The notes beneath the pieces are model-generated. The model did no database searches. It worked only from the letters and a program-made list of their open reading frames with translations, and was not told the DNA's origin. The translations under genes were made by a program, and so were the position numbers. From Herpetosiphon aurantiacus DSM 785 (GTDB taxonomy: Bacteria; Chloroflexota; Chloroflexia; Chloroflexales; Herpetosiphonaceae), in NCBI GenBank assembly GCA_000018565.1, contig CP000875.1, forward strand, positions 5,967,199 through 6,031,198: a stretch of 64,000 bases of DNA, written 5' to 3'. Every line of letters begins with the position of its first letter. Positions within the stretch are counted from its first letter, which is position 1. Shown one piece after another: positions 1-9,738 of the stretch.

Positions 1-1
1 G

Positions 2-232
2 CCAAGCCCAGGCATCAACAGCGGGATTGATGAAATGCGTAACCAAGCCCAAAATGTGTTCAACAAGGTCAAAACTGCGGTTAACAATGCTCAAACCAGC
101 AACGCTAACTCGGCTGCACCACAAAGCAATTGGAAGTTTGATCCACAAACGGGTCAACCAATCAATCCAGCTCCAGCCCAACCAGAAAAACCACGGTTTG
201 ATCCATACACTGGTCAGCCATTGAACGACTAA
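2..232 (+). CDS. C-terminal fragment of a hypothetical protein with a repeated tail
   Basis: The reading frame is open at the left edge of the window, so only the last 76 codons are present. The visible part is polar and rich in Asn, Gln and Pro. It ends in two copies of a short motif, FDPQTGQPI and FDPYTGQPL, separated by a Pro/Ala/Gln linker. No enzymatic domain can be recognised in this stretch. Such tails often follow a zinc-ribbon or membrane domain, but that part lies outside the window, so no function is assigned. Confidence 0.6.
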   Translation, partial: PSPGINSGIDEMRNQAQNVFNKVKTAVNNAQTSNANSAAPQSNWKFDPQTGQPINPAPAQPEKPRFDPYTGQPLND

Positions 233-233
233 T

Positions 234-593
234 CTAACGATTGAGCTGATACCACAACGGTCGTTGAGCACAGCGCTCAGCGGCCGTTTTTTGTTGGGCA
301 GAATCACAAAGTTGCTCAACTTCTTGCTCTAACAGTTTGAGTGTCTGCGGAGCCAGCCAATAGACCGTGGCTTGGCCTTCCTGTTCGCTTTCCACCACGC
401 CAGCTTGAGCTAACACCCGCAAATGTTCCGAGATTGTCGATTGAGCACGATTGGTTCGCTGCACAATATCATTACAAATACAGCGAGGATGCTGAGCGAT
501 GTAGCGCACAATGCCTAAGCGCAATGGATGGCCGAGGGCATGGCACATACTGGCGAGTTGGGTTAATGCAGCATCAGCTTGAATCGTTTCCAT
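234..593 (-). CDS. ArsR/SmtB-family winged-helix regulator
   Basis: A 119-residue protein of the usual ArsR length. A winged helix-turn-helix covers about residues 15-85, with a recognition-helix stretch around residues 50-62 (QSTISEHLRVL). Cys38 and Cys40 (RCICNDIV) sit where metal- or thiol-sensing members carry the ELCVCDL motif, so metal or redox sensing is possible but unproven. The family represses its own operon or neighbours until a ligand binds. No metal exporter is adjacent; the next gene upstream on the same strand is the sigma factor, from which it is separated by a terminator-like hairpin. The target is therefore unknown. Confidence 0.85.
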   Translation of the reverse strand: METIQADAALTQLASMCHALGHPLRLGIVRYIAQHPRCICNDIVQRTNRAQSTISEHLRVLAQAGVVESEQEGQATVYWLAPQTLKLLEQEVEQLCDSAQQKTAAERCAQRPLWYQLNR

Positions 594-620
594 CTGACAA
601 CCTCCGATTGTGGTGTTGAT

Positions 621-672
621 TAAAAACTAACACACGCGCATCACGGCATTATGTCCGCGCTACGCGTGTGTT
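621..672 (-). terminator. Rho-independent terminator after the sigma factor gene
   Basis: A perfect 10-bp inverted repeat (629-638 with 663-672, AACACACGCG) encloses a 24-nt loop. On the minus strand it is followed by TTAGTTTTTA. It lies just after the sigma factor stop and before the ArsR gene. It could also double as an operator for the ArsR protein, since it sits directly upstream of that gene. Confidence 0.6.
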
Positions 673-698
673 GCTTTGCCGTTCAATCTGCAACTTAG

Positions 699-1850
699 TT
701 ATTCAAGATAGGCTCGCAATTTGCGCCCACCAAACGCTGGGTGGCGCAGTTTTCGCAGTACTTTGGCCTCAATTTGGCGAATTCGCTCGCGGGTAATGCC
801 AAATTCGCGGCCAACTTCTTCAAGGGTACGATATTTGCCATCGACCAAGCCATAGCGTAGCTCAATAATCCGCCGTTCACGCTCATCGAGCTTGCACAGC
901 ACTTCATCAAGTTGTTCGCGCAATAAATGCTCGGTCGCATGATCAAGTGGCTCGGATGAGCGATCATCTTCGATAAAATCGCCTAACACACTATCGCCTT
1001 CGTTGCCAACGGGCGTTTCCAGCGAAACTGGCTGACGGGCAACTTCGAGCACGCGCCGCACTTTATCGGCGGGCAACCCAAGGGCTTCGCCAATCTCCTC
1101 GGCACTTGGCTCACGCTCTAAGGCTTGTTGCAACTTGTGGGCCGTGCGCTTGACCCGATTGATCGTCTCGCCCACGTGAACTGGCAGGCGAATAGTGCGA
1201 CTATGATCAGAGATCGAGCGCGTAATTGCTTGGCGAATCCACCATGTTGCATAGGTTGAGAACTTAAAGCCCTTGTGATAATCGAACTTCTCGGTTGCCC
1301 GCATCAGGCCAATATTGCCCTCTTGAATTAAATCTAAAAACGACATGCCGCGGCCAACATATTTTTTTGCAATCGACACCACGAGGCGTAAATTGGCTTG
1401 GATGAGATGTTGACGGGCTGCTTCGCTTTCGAGAACTTGCTGTTGCAGGCGGGCTTTTTCTTCGAGGAGATATTCGTGGCGGGCGAGCCGAATCATTGCG
1501 CGTTCGCCGCGTTCCAATTGTTTGGCCAACATGGTTTCTTCGTGGGCGGTTAAGAGATGCACTTGGCCAATTTCGCGCAAATACATGCGCACCGGATCAT
1601 CGAGGCTTACCCCTTCCCGAATCAGAGACCGTTCGAGATCGTCATCATCGACATCGCGTGAACGGAGATGCACTGCAGCGGTTGGCGGTTCTTCCAAAAT
1701 TGGAATATCTTCTGCTTGGCAGCGGACACACAATTCGTCGAACAGCGCTGTGTTTTTGTCGGAGGGAGGAAGGTGGAGCAGCACTTGGTCGTGCGTTAGA
1801 TAACGATGCTGACGGGCTGCCCCCATCAGAACTTCGAGTACGTTTTTCAA
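699..1850 (-). CDS. sigA: RNA polymerase primary-type sigma factor (sigma-70, RpoD/SigA)
   Basis: This protein directs RNA polymerase to -10/-35 promoters. Up to 383 residues are encoded. A short N-terminal region precedes region 1.2 ([11 protein letters not shown]), followed by region 2 with the -10-recognising segment ([15 protein letters not shown]), region 3 and region 4.2 with its helix-turn-helix ([20 protein letters not shown]). This is the full region set of group 1 or 2 sigma factors. An in-frame TAG lies upstream, so the start is either TTG at 1850 or ATG at 1826; neither has a clear ribosome site. A second sigma-70 elsewhere in the genome could be the essential one, so housekeeping status is inferred. 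Confidence 0.9.
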   Translation of the reverse strand: MKNVLEVLMGAARQHRYLTHDQVLLHLPPSDKNTALFDELCVRCQAEDIPILEEPPTAAVHLRSRDVDDDDLERSLIREGVSLDDPVRMYLREIGQVHLLTAHEETMLAKQLERGERAMIRLARHEYLLEEKARLQQQVLESEAARQHLIQANLRLVVSIAKKYVGRGMSFLDLIQEGNIGLMRATEKFDYHKGFKFSTYATWWIRQAITRSISDHSRTIRLPVHVGETINRVKRTAHKLQQALEREPSAEEIGEALGLPADKVRRVLEVARQPVSLETPVGNEGDSVLGDFIEDDRSSEPLDHATEHLLREQLDEVLCKLDERERRIIELRYGLVDGKYRTLEEVGREFGITRERIRQIEAKVLRKLRHPAFGGRKLRAYLE

Positions 1851-2056
1851 GTAAGCACCGACTTTCTACTGCTATAGAAAAGCCTAATGATAGACCACTA
1901 TATCACGGATAGATCTGCGATTCAATACCCTATTCAAGCACATTGGGGGTGAAGTTTCCATAACATGCAGCTGATAATTCGTTGAAAAAAACGAAAAGTT
2001 GTATAGTAGTTGGCAACAACTGCGAAGGAGGCGGGTTTTTCAGCCCGATTGATGCC

Positions 2057-4129
2057 ATGACAACGATTGCCCTTGATCAGCAGATTATTCATGCGGTTTG
2101 CCCCCACGATTGCCCCGATACCTGCTCGATGCTTGTAACCGTGCAGGATGGTAAGGCGATTAAGATTCAGGGCAACCCTGAGCACCCTATAACCAATGGT
2201 TTTTTGTGCACCAAAGTCTCGCGCTATGTTGAGCGTACCTACCACCAAGGCCGGTTGTTGTATCCGGCCAAGCGGGTTGGTCCCAAGGGTGCAGGCCAAT
2301 TCGAACGGATCTCGTGGGACGAAGCCTTAACAACCATCGCCGAATGTTTGCAAGCAATCAGCACTAGCCATGGCCCGCAATCAATTTTGCCCTACTCCTA
2401 TGCTGGCACTATGGGTTTGCTGCATTATGGCTCGATGGATCGACGCTTTTTCCATCGTTTGGGCGCTTCATTGCTCGACCGCACGATTTGTGCCAGCGCT
2501 GGGGCAACTGGCTATCGCTATACGGTTGGCGCGAGTGTTGGCACTGACCCCGAGGCCTATGTTGATGCCAAATTAATTATTTTGTGGGGAACCAACACAC
2601 TCACGTCGAATGTGCACTTGTGGACCTTCATCAAGGCGGCACGTAAAGCTGGCGCACGGGTGATTGCGATCGATCCTTGGCGTTCGCGCACTGCCGCCCA
2701 ATGCGATTGGCATATTGCACCTTTGCCAGGCACTGATGCTGCCTTGGCGCTGGGCATGATGCATATTATTTTTCGTGATGGCTTGCAGGATCAAGCCTAT
2801 CTTGATGAATATTGTCTTGGTGGCGAACAATTGCGCCAGCGCGTGCAGGAATATCCGCCAGAGCTTGTGGCCGAATTGACTGGTTTGGATGTCGCAACGA
2901 TTGAGCAATTGGCCCACGAATATGCTACGACTGCACCCGCTGCGATTCGGATTAATTATGGCTTGCAACGCCACGCTGGCGGCGGCATGGCCGTGCGTAC
3001 TTTGGCTTGTTTGCCTGCGGTAATCGGTTCGTGGCGTGAGCGAGCAGGCGGCATTTTGCTTTCCACTAGCGGCACATTTCCAATTAATAATGCGGCCTTG
3101 GAGCGCCCTGATCTGATTCCTGCTGGCACTCGCATGATCAATATGAATCAGCTTGGTGATGCCCTGACCGAATTAAACGACCCGCCAGTGCAAGCTTTGT
3201 TTGTCTACAATTCTAATCCGGCGAGCGTGGCCCCCGATTTGGAAGCAGTCAAGCGTGGCTTGGAGCGCGAAGATTTGTTCACGGTGGTGCACGAGCAGTT
3301 TTACACCGACACGACGCGCTACGCTGATATTATTTTGCCTGCAACCACCCAACTAGAGCATGTAGATTTACATAAAGCCTATGGTCACTGGTATTTAGCT
3401 TGGAGCAACCAAGCGATTGAGCCGCTAGGCGAGGCGATTCCGAATACCGAGTTGTTTCGGCGCTTGGCGGCCAAAATGGGCTTTAGCGAGCCATGTTTTA
3501 GCGATGATGATCAAACGATCGCTCGCCAAGCACTCAATTCAAATCATCCAGCCTTGGCAGGCATTACCCTCGAACGTTTGCAAGAAGCGGGTTGGCTGCG
3601 TTTAAATGTACCAAGCAATTGGGCACCGTTTGCTGAGGGCAATTTTCTCACACCATCGGGCAAGTGCGAACTCTATTCTGAACGGATGTTGGCTGATGGT
3701 TTTGATCCATTGCCGACCTATACCGCGCCTTACGAAAGCCCAGTGACTAACCCACGTTTGGCTGAGCGCTATCCATTGACCCTAATTTCGCCGCCAGCCC
3801 ATCACTTTTTAAATAGCACCTTTGGCAATATTTTGCAGCGCTACGAAAGTGGCCCGACCCTAGAAATTAATCCACTTGATGCGATTGAGCGCAATATCGA
3901 CGATGGCGATCAAGTATTGATTCGCAACGATCGTGGCGGTTTTGTGGCAACAGCAGTGGTGACTGATCGGGTGCGGCAAGCTGTGGTGGTTGCGCCATCA
4001 ATTTGGTGGTCGGAGCTAACCGTCGATGGCCGCAACGTCAACCATACCACACCCCAAGCGCTTTCGGATATGGGCGGCGGTGCAACGTTCTACGATAATT
4101 TGGTTGAGGTTGAGCGTATTGTCAGCTAA
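2057..4129 (+). CDS. Molybdopterin-dependent oxidoreductase with an N-terminal 4Fe-4S motif
   Basis: A 690-residue member of the MopB superfamily (the DMSO reductase / formate dehydrogenase type). Near the N-terminus CPHDCPDTC plus a later Cys (FLCTKVSR) forms the [4Fe-4S] site. The central part binds the molybdopterin guanine dinucleotide, and the C-terminal domain (NPLDAIERNIDDGD onward) is the dinucleotide-binding beta-barrel. The substrate cannot be read from the sequence, and no partner electron-transfer subunit is adjacent. No TAT signal is visible, so it is probably cytoplasmic. The frame runs upstream to a TTG at 1982, but ATG 2057 begins the conserved part. The best purine-rich site (AAGGAG, 2025-2030) is far away, with a CGGG/CCCG hairpin between, so the start is uncertain. 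Confidence 0.85.
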   Translation: MTTIALDQQIIHAVCPHDCPDTCSMLVTVQDGKAIKIQGNPEHPITNGFLCTKVSRYVERTYHQGRLLYPAKRVGPKGAGQFERISWDEALTTIAECLQAISTSHGPQSILPYSYAGTMGLLHYGSMDRRFFHRLGASLLDRTICASAGATGYRYTVGASVGTDPEAYVDAKLIILWGTNTLTSNVHLWTFIKAARKAGARVIAIDPWRSRTAAQCDWHIAPLPGTDAALALGMMHIIFRDGLQDQAYLDEYCLGGEQLRQRVQEYPPELVAELTGLDVATIEQLAHEYATTAPAAIRINYGLQRHAGGGMAVRTLACLPAVIGSWRERAGGILLSTSGTFPINNAALERPDLIPAGTRMINMNQLGDALTELNDPPVQALFVYNSNPASVAPDLEAVKRGLEREDLFTVVHEQFYTDTTRYADIILPATTQLEHVDLHKAYGHWYLAWSNQAIEPLGEAIPNTELFRRLAAKMGFSEPCFSDDDQTIARQALNSNHPALAGITLERLQEAGWLRLNVPSNWAPFAEGNFLTPSGKCELYSERMLADGFDPLPTYTAPYESPVTNPRLAERYPLTLISPPAHHFLNSTFGNILQRYESGPTLEINPLDAIERNIDDGDQVLIRNDRGGFVATAVVTDRVRQAVVVAPSIWWSELTVDGRNVNHTTPQALSDMGGGATFYDNLVEVERIVS

Positions 4130-4191
4130 GCTATGTGGTTGCTGGTATATTCGTGGTTAGCGTAACGATACCCAAACGTTGAGGAGTGTGT

Positions 4192-4497
4192 ATGAGTTTT
4201 TTGCGTAAGCTTTTTGGCAGTAGCAGCCAACCTGCCAGCGATGCTGGAATTTATTTGCAGGTGCGCTGCAAACGTTGTGGCAGCCTGATTCGGGTGCGAA
4301 TTGATAGCCGCAACGATCTATCACAGCGCGACGAGGATGATAACTTGTTTGTGCGCAAAACCTTGGTTGATGATCGCTGCTACAGTCGTATCGAGCTTGA
4401 AGCGGTGTTCAGCCCCAAACGTCAATTGCTCAATTGTGAGATTAATGGTGGCACGCTTGTGGCTGGTGAAGAGAATACTACCACCAGCACGCGCTGA
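4192..4497 (+). CDS. Small conserved hypothetical protein with a Cys pair
   Basis: A 101-residue protein of unknown function. The start ATG is chosen because GAGGAG lies 5 nt upstream. The N-terminus (MSFLRKLFG) is amphipathic. It is followed by a beta-rich segment containing VRCKRCGSLIRVRID, a zinc-ribbon-like half site, and two more Cys residues further on (DRCYS, LLNCEI) that could complete metal binding. It sits between the molybdopterin enzyme and pgi on the same strand, about 100 bp before pgi. I recognise no named family. Confidence 0.7.
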   Translation: MSFLRKLFGSSSQPASDAGIYLQVRCKRCGSLIRVRIDSRNDLSQRDEDDNLFVRKTLVDDRCYSRIELEAVFSPKRQLLNCEINGGTLVAGEENTTTSTR

Positions 4498-4600
4498 GTG
4501 TGGTACGATGGGCAAAGTTGGCCGCTGGGCAACGAAGCCTTGCAACTGCACCGCCGCAGCCTACGACAAAGACCCAATTTCGCAAACAATAAGGAGTGTC

Positions 4601-5995
4601 ATGAGTACTCAAGCTATTCGCTTTGATTACAACAATGTGATGGCCGATGTGATTGGTGAACATGGATTGACTGAGGCTGAAATTGAGGCAGCATTGCCCC
4701 ATGCCGCCGCCGCGATTGAAGCTGTCTATGCTCAACGCGCCGATCTCGGCTGGATGGATTTGCCCTATCAAGATACCAGTGAAATTATTGCTCAAGCCCA
4801 AGCTGTGCGTGCTCGCGCCGACACGTTGGTGGTTTTAGGCATTGGTGGCTCAGCGCTTGGCCCAATCGCAACCCAAACGGCTCTCCAGCACCCATTTTAT
4901 AATAATTTGCCGCGTGAATTGCGCCGTGGCCCCACGTTGTTTGTACCCGATAATGTTGACCCTGAATTAAACGCTGGCTTGCTCGATGTGCTTGATCTTG
5001 AGCGCACCGTGTTCAATGTGATCACCAAATCGGGCACGACTGCCGAAACCATGGCATCCTTCATTTACTTCCGCGAAGCCTTGGCCAAACGCCTTGGTAA
5101 GGATAAATTAGTTGATCACTTGGTGTTGACGACAGACCCTAAGAAGGGAGCCTTGCGCCAAATTGCTGATCGCGAGGGCTACCCAACCTTGCCCTTACCA
5201 GCCAGCGTTGGTGGCCGCTTCTCGGAACTTTGCGCAGTTGGCTTGTTCCCAGCGGCTGTTACTGGCATCGATATTGATGAATTGTTGGCGGGGGCAGCCT
5301 ATGCTGACAAACGTAGCCAAGAGCGCGACCCGCGCAAAAATCCCGCCGCAATGTGTGCATTAATCCAATTCTTGCTCGATAAGAAGGGTAAGAATATGGT
5401 TGTGATGATGCCCTATGCTCAGCGTTTACGCGATGTGGCTGATTGGTTCCGCCAATTGTGGGCTGAAAGTTTGGGCAAGCGGGTTGATCGGGCTGGCAAT
5501 GTGGTCAATGTTGGCCCTACACCAATCAAATCGTTGGGCGCGACCGACCAACATTCGCAAGTGCAACTCTATGCTGAAGGCCCATTCGATAAATTGATGC
5601 ACTTCTTGTTTGTTGAGCAGTTCCAAGTGGAAGCACCGTTGAGCAATGCCTACCCCGATATCAACGAGCTTTCGTATCTTGATGGCAAGAGCTTTAGCCA
5701 ATTGCTCAAAGCCGAGGGCGAAGCAACCCAGTTGGCGATTGCCGAAGCTGGTCGCCCCAGCATTGCCCATTATTTCCCAGCAGTCAATGCCTTTACGCTT
5801 GGGCAATTCTACTACATGCTCGAAATGCAAACCGCCTTTGCTGGCGAGTTGTACAACATCAATGCTTTTGATCAGCCTGGAGTTGAGGCTGGTAAAATCG
5901 CTACCTACGCCTTGATGGGTCGCGAAGGCTACGATGCTCGCCGCCACGAAATTGAACAAGCTCGTGGCCGCAGCCGTAGCGAATTTATCATCTAA
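4601..5995 (+). CDS. pgi: Glucose-6-phosphate isomerase
   Basis: This enzyme interconverts glucose-6-phosphate and fructose-6-phosphate in glycolysis and gluconeogenesis. At 464 residues it has the shorter Bacillus/archaeal-type bacterial length. Visible motifs are the sugar-phosphate SIS segments VLGIGGSALGP and TKSGTTAETM and the family signature VGGRFSELCAVGLFPA. The frame extends further upstream, but ATG 4601 has AAGGAG at an appropriate distance and starts the homologous region. A strong terminator follows. Confidence 0.95.
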   Translation: MSTQAIRFDYNNVMADVIGEHGLTEAEIEAALPHAAAAIEAVYAQRADLGWMDLPYQDTSEIIAQAQAVRARADTLVVLGIGGSALGPIATQTALQHPFYNNLPRELRRGPTLFVPDNVDPELNAGLLDVLDLERTVFNVITKSGTTAETMASFIYFREALAKRLGKDKLVDHLVLTTDPKKGALRQIADREGYPTLPLPASVGGRFSELCAVGLFPAAVTGIDIDELLAGAAYADKRSQERDPRKNPAAMCALIQFLLDKKGKNMVVMMPYAQRLRDVADWFRQLWAESLGKRVDRAGNVVNVGPTPIKSLGATDQHSQVQLYAEGPFDKLMHFLFVEQFQVEAPLSNAYPDINELSYLDGKSFSQLLKAEGEATQLAIAEAGRPSIAHYFPAVNAFTLGQFYYMLEMQTAFAGELYNINAFDQPGVEAGKIATYALMGREGYDARRHEIEQARGRSRSEFII

Positions 5996-6010
5996 ACCCA
6001 ATTGATCAGA

Positions 6011-6041
6011 CCTGCCATGCTCAAACCATGGCAGGTTTTTT
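6011..6041 (+). terminator. Rho-independent terminator of pgi
   Basis: CCTGCCATG (6011-6019) pairs perfectly with CATGGCAGG (6027-6035) around a 7-nt loop and is followed by TTTTTT. It lies 15 nt after the pgi stop and between convergent genes. Confidence 0.9.
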
Positions 6042-6066
6042 ACTCCTTACGCCCGATGCTTGAATC

Positions 6067-7632
6067 CTACAACTTTGAAAGAATCGAGGCCAAACGTCGT
6101 CGGAAGGGTAGATCAAACAACGAGCGCAGTATTTTGGGTGCATTCAACTGAAGCTGATCATGCTCTTGCTGCTTGGCAGCTTGATAGGCCAAGAGTGCAC
6201 CGTTTTCAGGGTTTTCGGCTAAACTTTGTTCAACCACCGCCAAAGCCACCTCGGCATCTTGCAAATCGCCCAGATAATCTTGAGCGGTGACTAATTGCTC
6301 AAGCAGCGATTCGTGTTCTTCGGCCAAGGCCGCGCTAAATAGCTCAAGCGTATAGCGCAGATGCTTAATTTCAATCCGCAGGCGGTGCAAACTCTCCACT
6401 GGTGCATCATTTAAGATCACATCGTAGGCGCGAATGCGCTCGTAGTGGCTCCAAACCGTGCTGCCAACCCAATGTCGCACCAAACTACGCTCGACTCGGC
6501 CCTCGCTAGTATCAGCCTCGCGCACTCCAGCGCCGGCAGTCAGTACAAAGTCGGTCAAACGCTGGGCAAATTTACTGGCTTTGCGGCTTTCCAAAAAGCT
6601 CAATAATTCAACCCGTGCCGCATCTCGCTGCTGGCTGATCGACTCGATCAAGGGTGCATAGCCTGCTTGTTCTTGCTCAGGCAAGTCGGCGCGATGATCA
6701 TCAAGTTTACCCAAAAACACATCGGCATCGCGCACCGCGCCCAAAACGCTGGCCCATTGGCGCAAACCTCGCCGCAATTTGGCGACAATTTCTGGTTCGT
6801 AGAGGGTTTCACCCAAAATCGCCAAAATTGTGCGCAAGCGGCGGGTTGCCACGCGCATCTGATGCACACCCTCGGAATCATCGCCAACTACCGCGATTGG
6901 CCAAGCTTTGTGTAATTTCAGCACATGTTTGGCCAAAATTGAGCGCCCTGCTTCGGCCAAATTGTTAGTTGACTCCATCGGTGTGCGATCAACCGCTTGT
7001 TTGAGTTGTTCGAGATGCTCGGCATGGTTCAAAAGCAGCATTCCGCGCTGGCTCTTGGAGCGGGTTTCTGGCTCCAGCGGCAGTTGCGTGGTGTAAATCG
7101 AGGCCAACACTGCGAGATCAGCAGCAGTGCCTACGCCTTTGAGTTCGATTTCAATCTCGTGGAACGGCAACGAACGTTCGCCACTGACCAAAGAGCCACG
7201 ATCAAGTGCCAATTCGGCGATCTCTTGGCCATCGCGCTCGATCCGCCAGAGCCGTCGTCGATTGCGCACGGTCAGCATTGGCAATAATGGCTCGTCGCCA
7301 ATTACTGCCTGCAGTGGCTCGCGAATATCGCTGGGCCACAATTCAGGATGATCGCGCACATTCGGCGTAATTTCATGCTCAAATTCTTGGCGTTGATGGA
7401 CAGCACCTTTAACTTTGCCCGGCAGTTTCAAGGTTAGCCATAATTGTTGGTCAATCCGGCGGATACGTAGAGTGTAGCGCTGCTGATCGAGTTGGCGGCT
7501 GGCGGTATCCAAAATGCTATCGCGAATTTCGACGGTTACCCGCTCGCCAAGGCTAAACGGCGCGATATTAATGGCTTCAAGTTGTTTGGGGCGAATCGGT
7601 TGCGTTGCGCGGTATTTGGCTTCTTGTTCCAT
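6067..7632 (-). CDS. CYTH-CHAD domain protein
   Basis: A 521-residue two-domain protein. Residues 1 to about 200 form a CYTH / triphosphate tunnel domain, opening with the ExExK signature (EQEAKYR, Glu2, Glu4, Lys6) and alternating basic and acidic strands. From about 230 to 510 lies a CHAD domain, a His- and Arg-rich helical bundle (HQMRVATRRLRTIL; HRLRIEIKHLRYTLE). The family binds or hydrolyses polyphosphate or triphosphate-bearing molecules. CYTH-CHAD fusions are known and are linked to polyphosphate granules, so a role in polyphosphate metabolism is likely but not proven. The gene stands alone, convergent with pgi. Confidence 0.9.
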   Translation of the reverse strand: MEQEAKYRATQPIRPKQLEAINIAPFSLGERVTVEIRDSILDTASRQLDQQRYTLRIRRIDQQLWLTLKLPGKVKGAVHQRQEFEHEITPNVRDHPELWPSDIREPLQAVIGDEPLLPMLTVRNRRRLWRIERDGQEIAELALDRGSLVSGERSLPFHEIEIELKGVGTAADLAVLASIYTTQLPLEPETRSKSQRGMLLLNHAEHLEQLKQAVDRTPMESTNNLAEAGRSILAKHVLKLHKAWPIAVVGDDSEGVHQMRVATRRLRTILAILGETLYEPEIVAKLRRGLRQWASVLGAVRDADVFLGKLDDHRADLPEQEQAGYAPLIESISQQRDAARVELLSFLESRKASKFAQRLTDFVLTAGAGVREADTSEGRVERSLVRHWVGSTVWSHYERIRAYDVILNDAPVESLHRLRIEIKHLRYTLELFSAALAEEHESLLEQLVTAQDYLGDLQDAEVALAVVEQSLAENPENGALLAYQAAKQQEHDQLQLNAPKILRSLFDLPFRRRLASILSKL

Positions 7633-7823
7633 GGATCATCTCCGTGACAACATCATCCATCGGTTAGTATAGCATGGGGCTTGATTTGAGCATAGAGTAA
7701 AATATCACCCCAAAGGGTGAGATGATTGATACATCCATAATGGGATAGGTTGCGAATATCTCCACAAGAACATCATACATATCATTGATGTTTGAACATA
7801 TTTCTTGTTAGGAGGGGCAACGT

Positions 7824-8543
7824 ATGAATGTGTCACGACGCGGATTCTTGAAAGGTGTCGGCGGTGGAATTGCGGTCGCAAGTTTTGCATCAATGTTCGG
7901 TCTGCATGATGTTTCAGCAGCCGATTACAACGCTCAAGCCCATGATGCCAAAGATACGCCACTGACGATTGTGTCGTTAGCCGCTACCGCTGAACGTCTG
8001 GCAATCACCTCGTATTACAACACGATCAAGGGCAATCCATTTGGGCTATCCGAAGCAGAATTATTGTATTTGAAGTATGCGCTTAGCTCAGAATTGCATC
8101 ACCTTGAGGTTGTCGAAAGCTTTGGTGGTAAGGCGCTGACCGATAAGTTCTATGTTCCTGCCAAGTTCTTGAGCGATTTTGGGGTCAACACCAACACCTT
8201 TATGGCAGCAGAAACGGCCTTTACCGGTGCATATTTGGCCGCAACTCGGCGCTTTGCTGAGCTTGGCGAACCACGTATCGCCGCCACAACCGCCCAGCAT
8301 GCCGCAACCGAAGCCGAACACTTGGCGATCACCCGTGAGCTTGGTGGCTATTTGCCAAATCCAAATACCTTGCCCGCCCCAATCTACTACAACGTTTCCG
8401 ATGCAGTACCAACGCTTGGGCCTTTCTTGCAAGGCGGCGCAGGCTTCATCGGCCCAGTCGATTACCCAGGTGCTGATGCTGTGCGCATGTTGCTTGGCAA
8501 AGACATGGCCCTCAAAGTCCCACCATTCACGCAAGTCTTCTAG
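7824..8543 (+). CDS. TAT-exported ferritin-like domain protein
   Basis: A 239-residue protein with a twin-arginine signal (SRRGFLKG at residues 4-11, hydrophobic segment to about residue 32, Ala-rich cleavage region). The mature part is helical, with repeated Glu and His residues (ELHHLEVVESFGG; TEAEHLAITREL) of the ferritin-like fold. A metal-binding, oxidative-stress or structural envelope role is possible; the enzymatic activity is unknown. AGGAGG lies just ahead of the ATG. It is followed on the same strand by another exported protein. Confidence 0.8.
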   Translation: MNVSRRGFLKGVGGGIAVASFASMFGLHDVSAADYNAQAHDAKDTPLTIVSLAATAERLAITSYYNTIKGNPFGLSEAELLYLKYALSSELHHLEVVESFGGKALTDKFYVPAKFLSDFGVNTNTFMAAETAFTGAYLAATRRFAELGEPRIAATTAQHAATEAEHLAITRELGGYLPNPNTLPAPIYYNVSDAVPTLGPFLQGGAGFIGPVDYPGADAVRMLLGKDMALKVPPFTQVF

Positions 8544-8707
8544 TTTGTAACAGTTGCCTGCGATCGTTGAGCCGCTGCGCTCTTTGATCCGCCGTGCGCT
8601 TGGTTTCCAGTGAGGCTGGCTGCTGTTACGGTGGCCAGCTAAACGTGCTTAATCTATATCATTTTTAAATGATTACCATACAATTGTACGATAGGAAGGT
8701 GATTGAT

Positions 8708-9724
8708 ATGCCAAAACGTGTCATGCTGATTTTAGGGTTATTGCTGGGGTTAACCCTTTGGCCCAGAGCGGCCTCAGCTCATGAAGTCTGCTTCCCCGAA
8801 GATCAAAGCCCTCACTGTTTGAGTGACCCATTTAGCGATTATTGGGAAGCTAACGGCGGCCTGCCCGTTTTTGGTTATCCAATTACCACGGTCAACCGCG
8901 AACAAAATCGCGAAACTGGCAAAGTCTATCGGACCCAATGGATGGAACGCAATCGTTTTGAGTTGCATCCGGAAAATACGGGCACGCCTTATGAGGTTTT
9001 GCTGGGTTTATTGGGCAAAGATCGCTTGGCACAACTGGGCCGCCAACCTGATTCAGCAGAATCTGGGCCAAAGGCTGGCTGTTTGTGGTTCAAAGAAACT
9101 GGGCACAATGTCTGTGATCAAGGCAATGGGATTGGCTTCAAAAGCTATTGGCAAGCCAATGGCTTGAAAATCGATGGATTGGATGCCTATGCACGTTCGT
9201 TACAGTTGTTTGGTTTGCCCTTGACTGAGCCAAAAATGGAGCGGAACAGCAGTGGCGATTTAGTCGAAACCCAATGGTTTGAGCGTGCTCGCTTCGAGTG
9301 GCATCCCAATAATCCCAATAATTTTAAGGTGTTGTTGGGCTTGCTCGGCAAAGAGGTGCGCGGAACCACTCCACCAACCACGCCGCCAACCACTTCACCG
9401 CCAACGACCGCCAATTGCACCATGAACGCGCCAGCAGTCGCCGAAGGCGCACAGGCTTGGGTGGTCTATCCCGAAATTGCTAGCAATACAACCCAAACGG
9501 TCTGTGTGCGCTTGACGATTAGTGCCAAGCCTAAGAGCGGGGCAACTGCCACCGTTGAAATCGATTTGGCCAGCGGAACCCAATCGCTGATTGGCTTGAC
9601 CGATAGTAGCGGCATTGCCACGATTCAGTTCAAAGTTGGCAGCCAATCAAGTGGGCGGCGCAATGATGTACGGGCCAGTTTCAGCACAGGTCAAACTGCT
9701 ACAACCAGCTTTATAATCAAATAA
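8708..9724 (+). CDS. Secreted repeat protein with a Thr/Pro linker and Ig-like C-terminus
   Basis: 338 residues. The start is ATG 8708, with AGGAAGG 8 nt upstream. A Sec signal peptide ends near residue 24 (ASAHE). Two related repeats of about 75 residues follow. Each has an F..YW..NGG / FG.PLT pattern, a TQW.ER.RFE.HP segment and an LLGLLGK end, a repeat I associate with exported Chloroflexota proteins. A TTPPTTPPTT-type linker leads to a beta-sandwich-like domain of about 95 residues. It is likely a cell-surface or secreted protein. Ligand and role are unknown. Confidence 0.75.
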   Translation: MPKRVMLILGLLLGLTLWPRAASAHEVCFPEDQSPHCLSDPFSDYWEANGGLPVFGYPITTVNREQNRETGKVYRTQWMERNRFELHPENTGTPYEVLLGLLGKDRLAQLGRQPDSAESGPKAGCLWFKETGHNVCDQGNGIGFKSYWQANGLKIDGLDAYARSLQLFGLPLTEPKMERNSSGDLVETQWFERARFEWHPNNPNNFKVLLGLLGKEVRGTTPPTTPPTTSPPTTANCTMNAPAVAEGAQAWVVYPEIASNTTQTVCVRLTISAKPKSGATATVEIDLASGTQSLIGLTDSSGIATIQFKVGSQSSGRRNDVRASFSTGQTATTSFIIK

Positions 9725-9738
9725 GTTTGGCGATATTG

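Noticed and set aside
6654-6968. Plus-strand frames of 80-104 codons within the CYTH-CHAD gene
   Set aside because: Antisense shadows of a well-supported gene; no ribosome sites and no family resemblance.
8547-8630. GTAACAG...CTGTTAC inverted repeat after the TAT ferritin-like gene
   Set aside because: Arms are only 7 bp and about 70 nt apart, with no T-run; it is not convincing as a terminator or operator.
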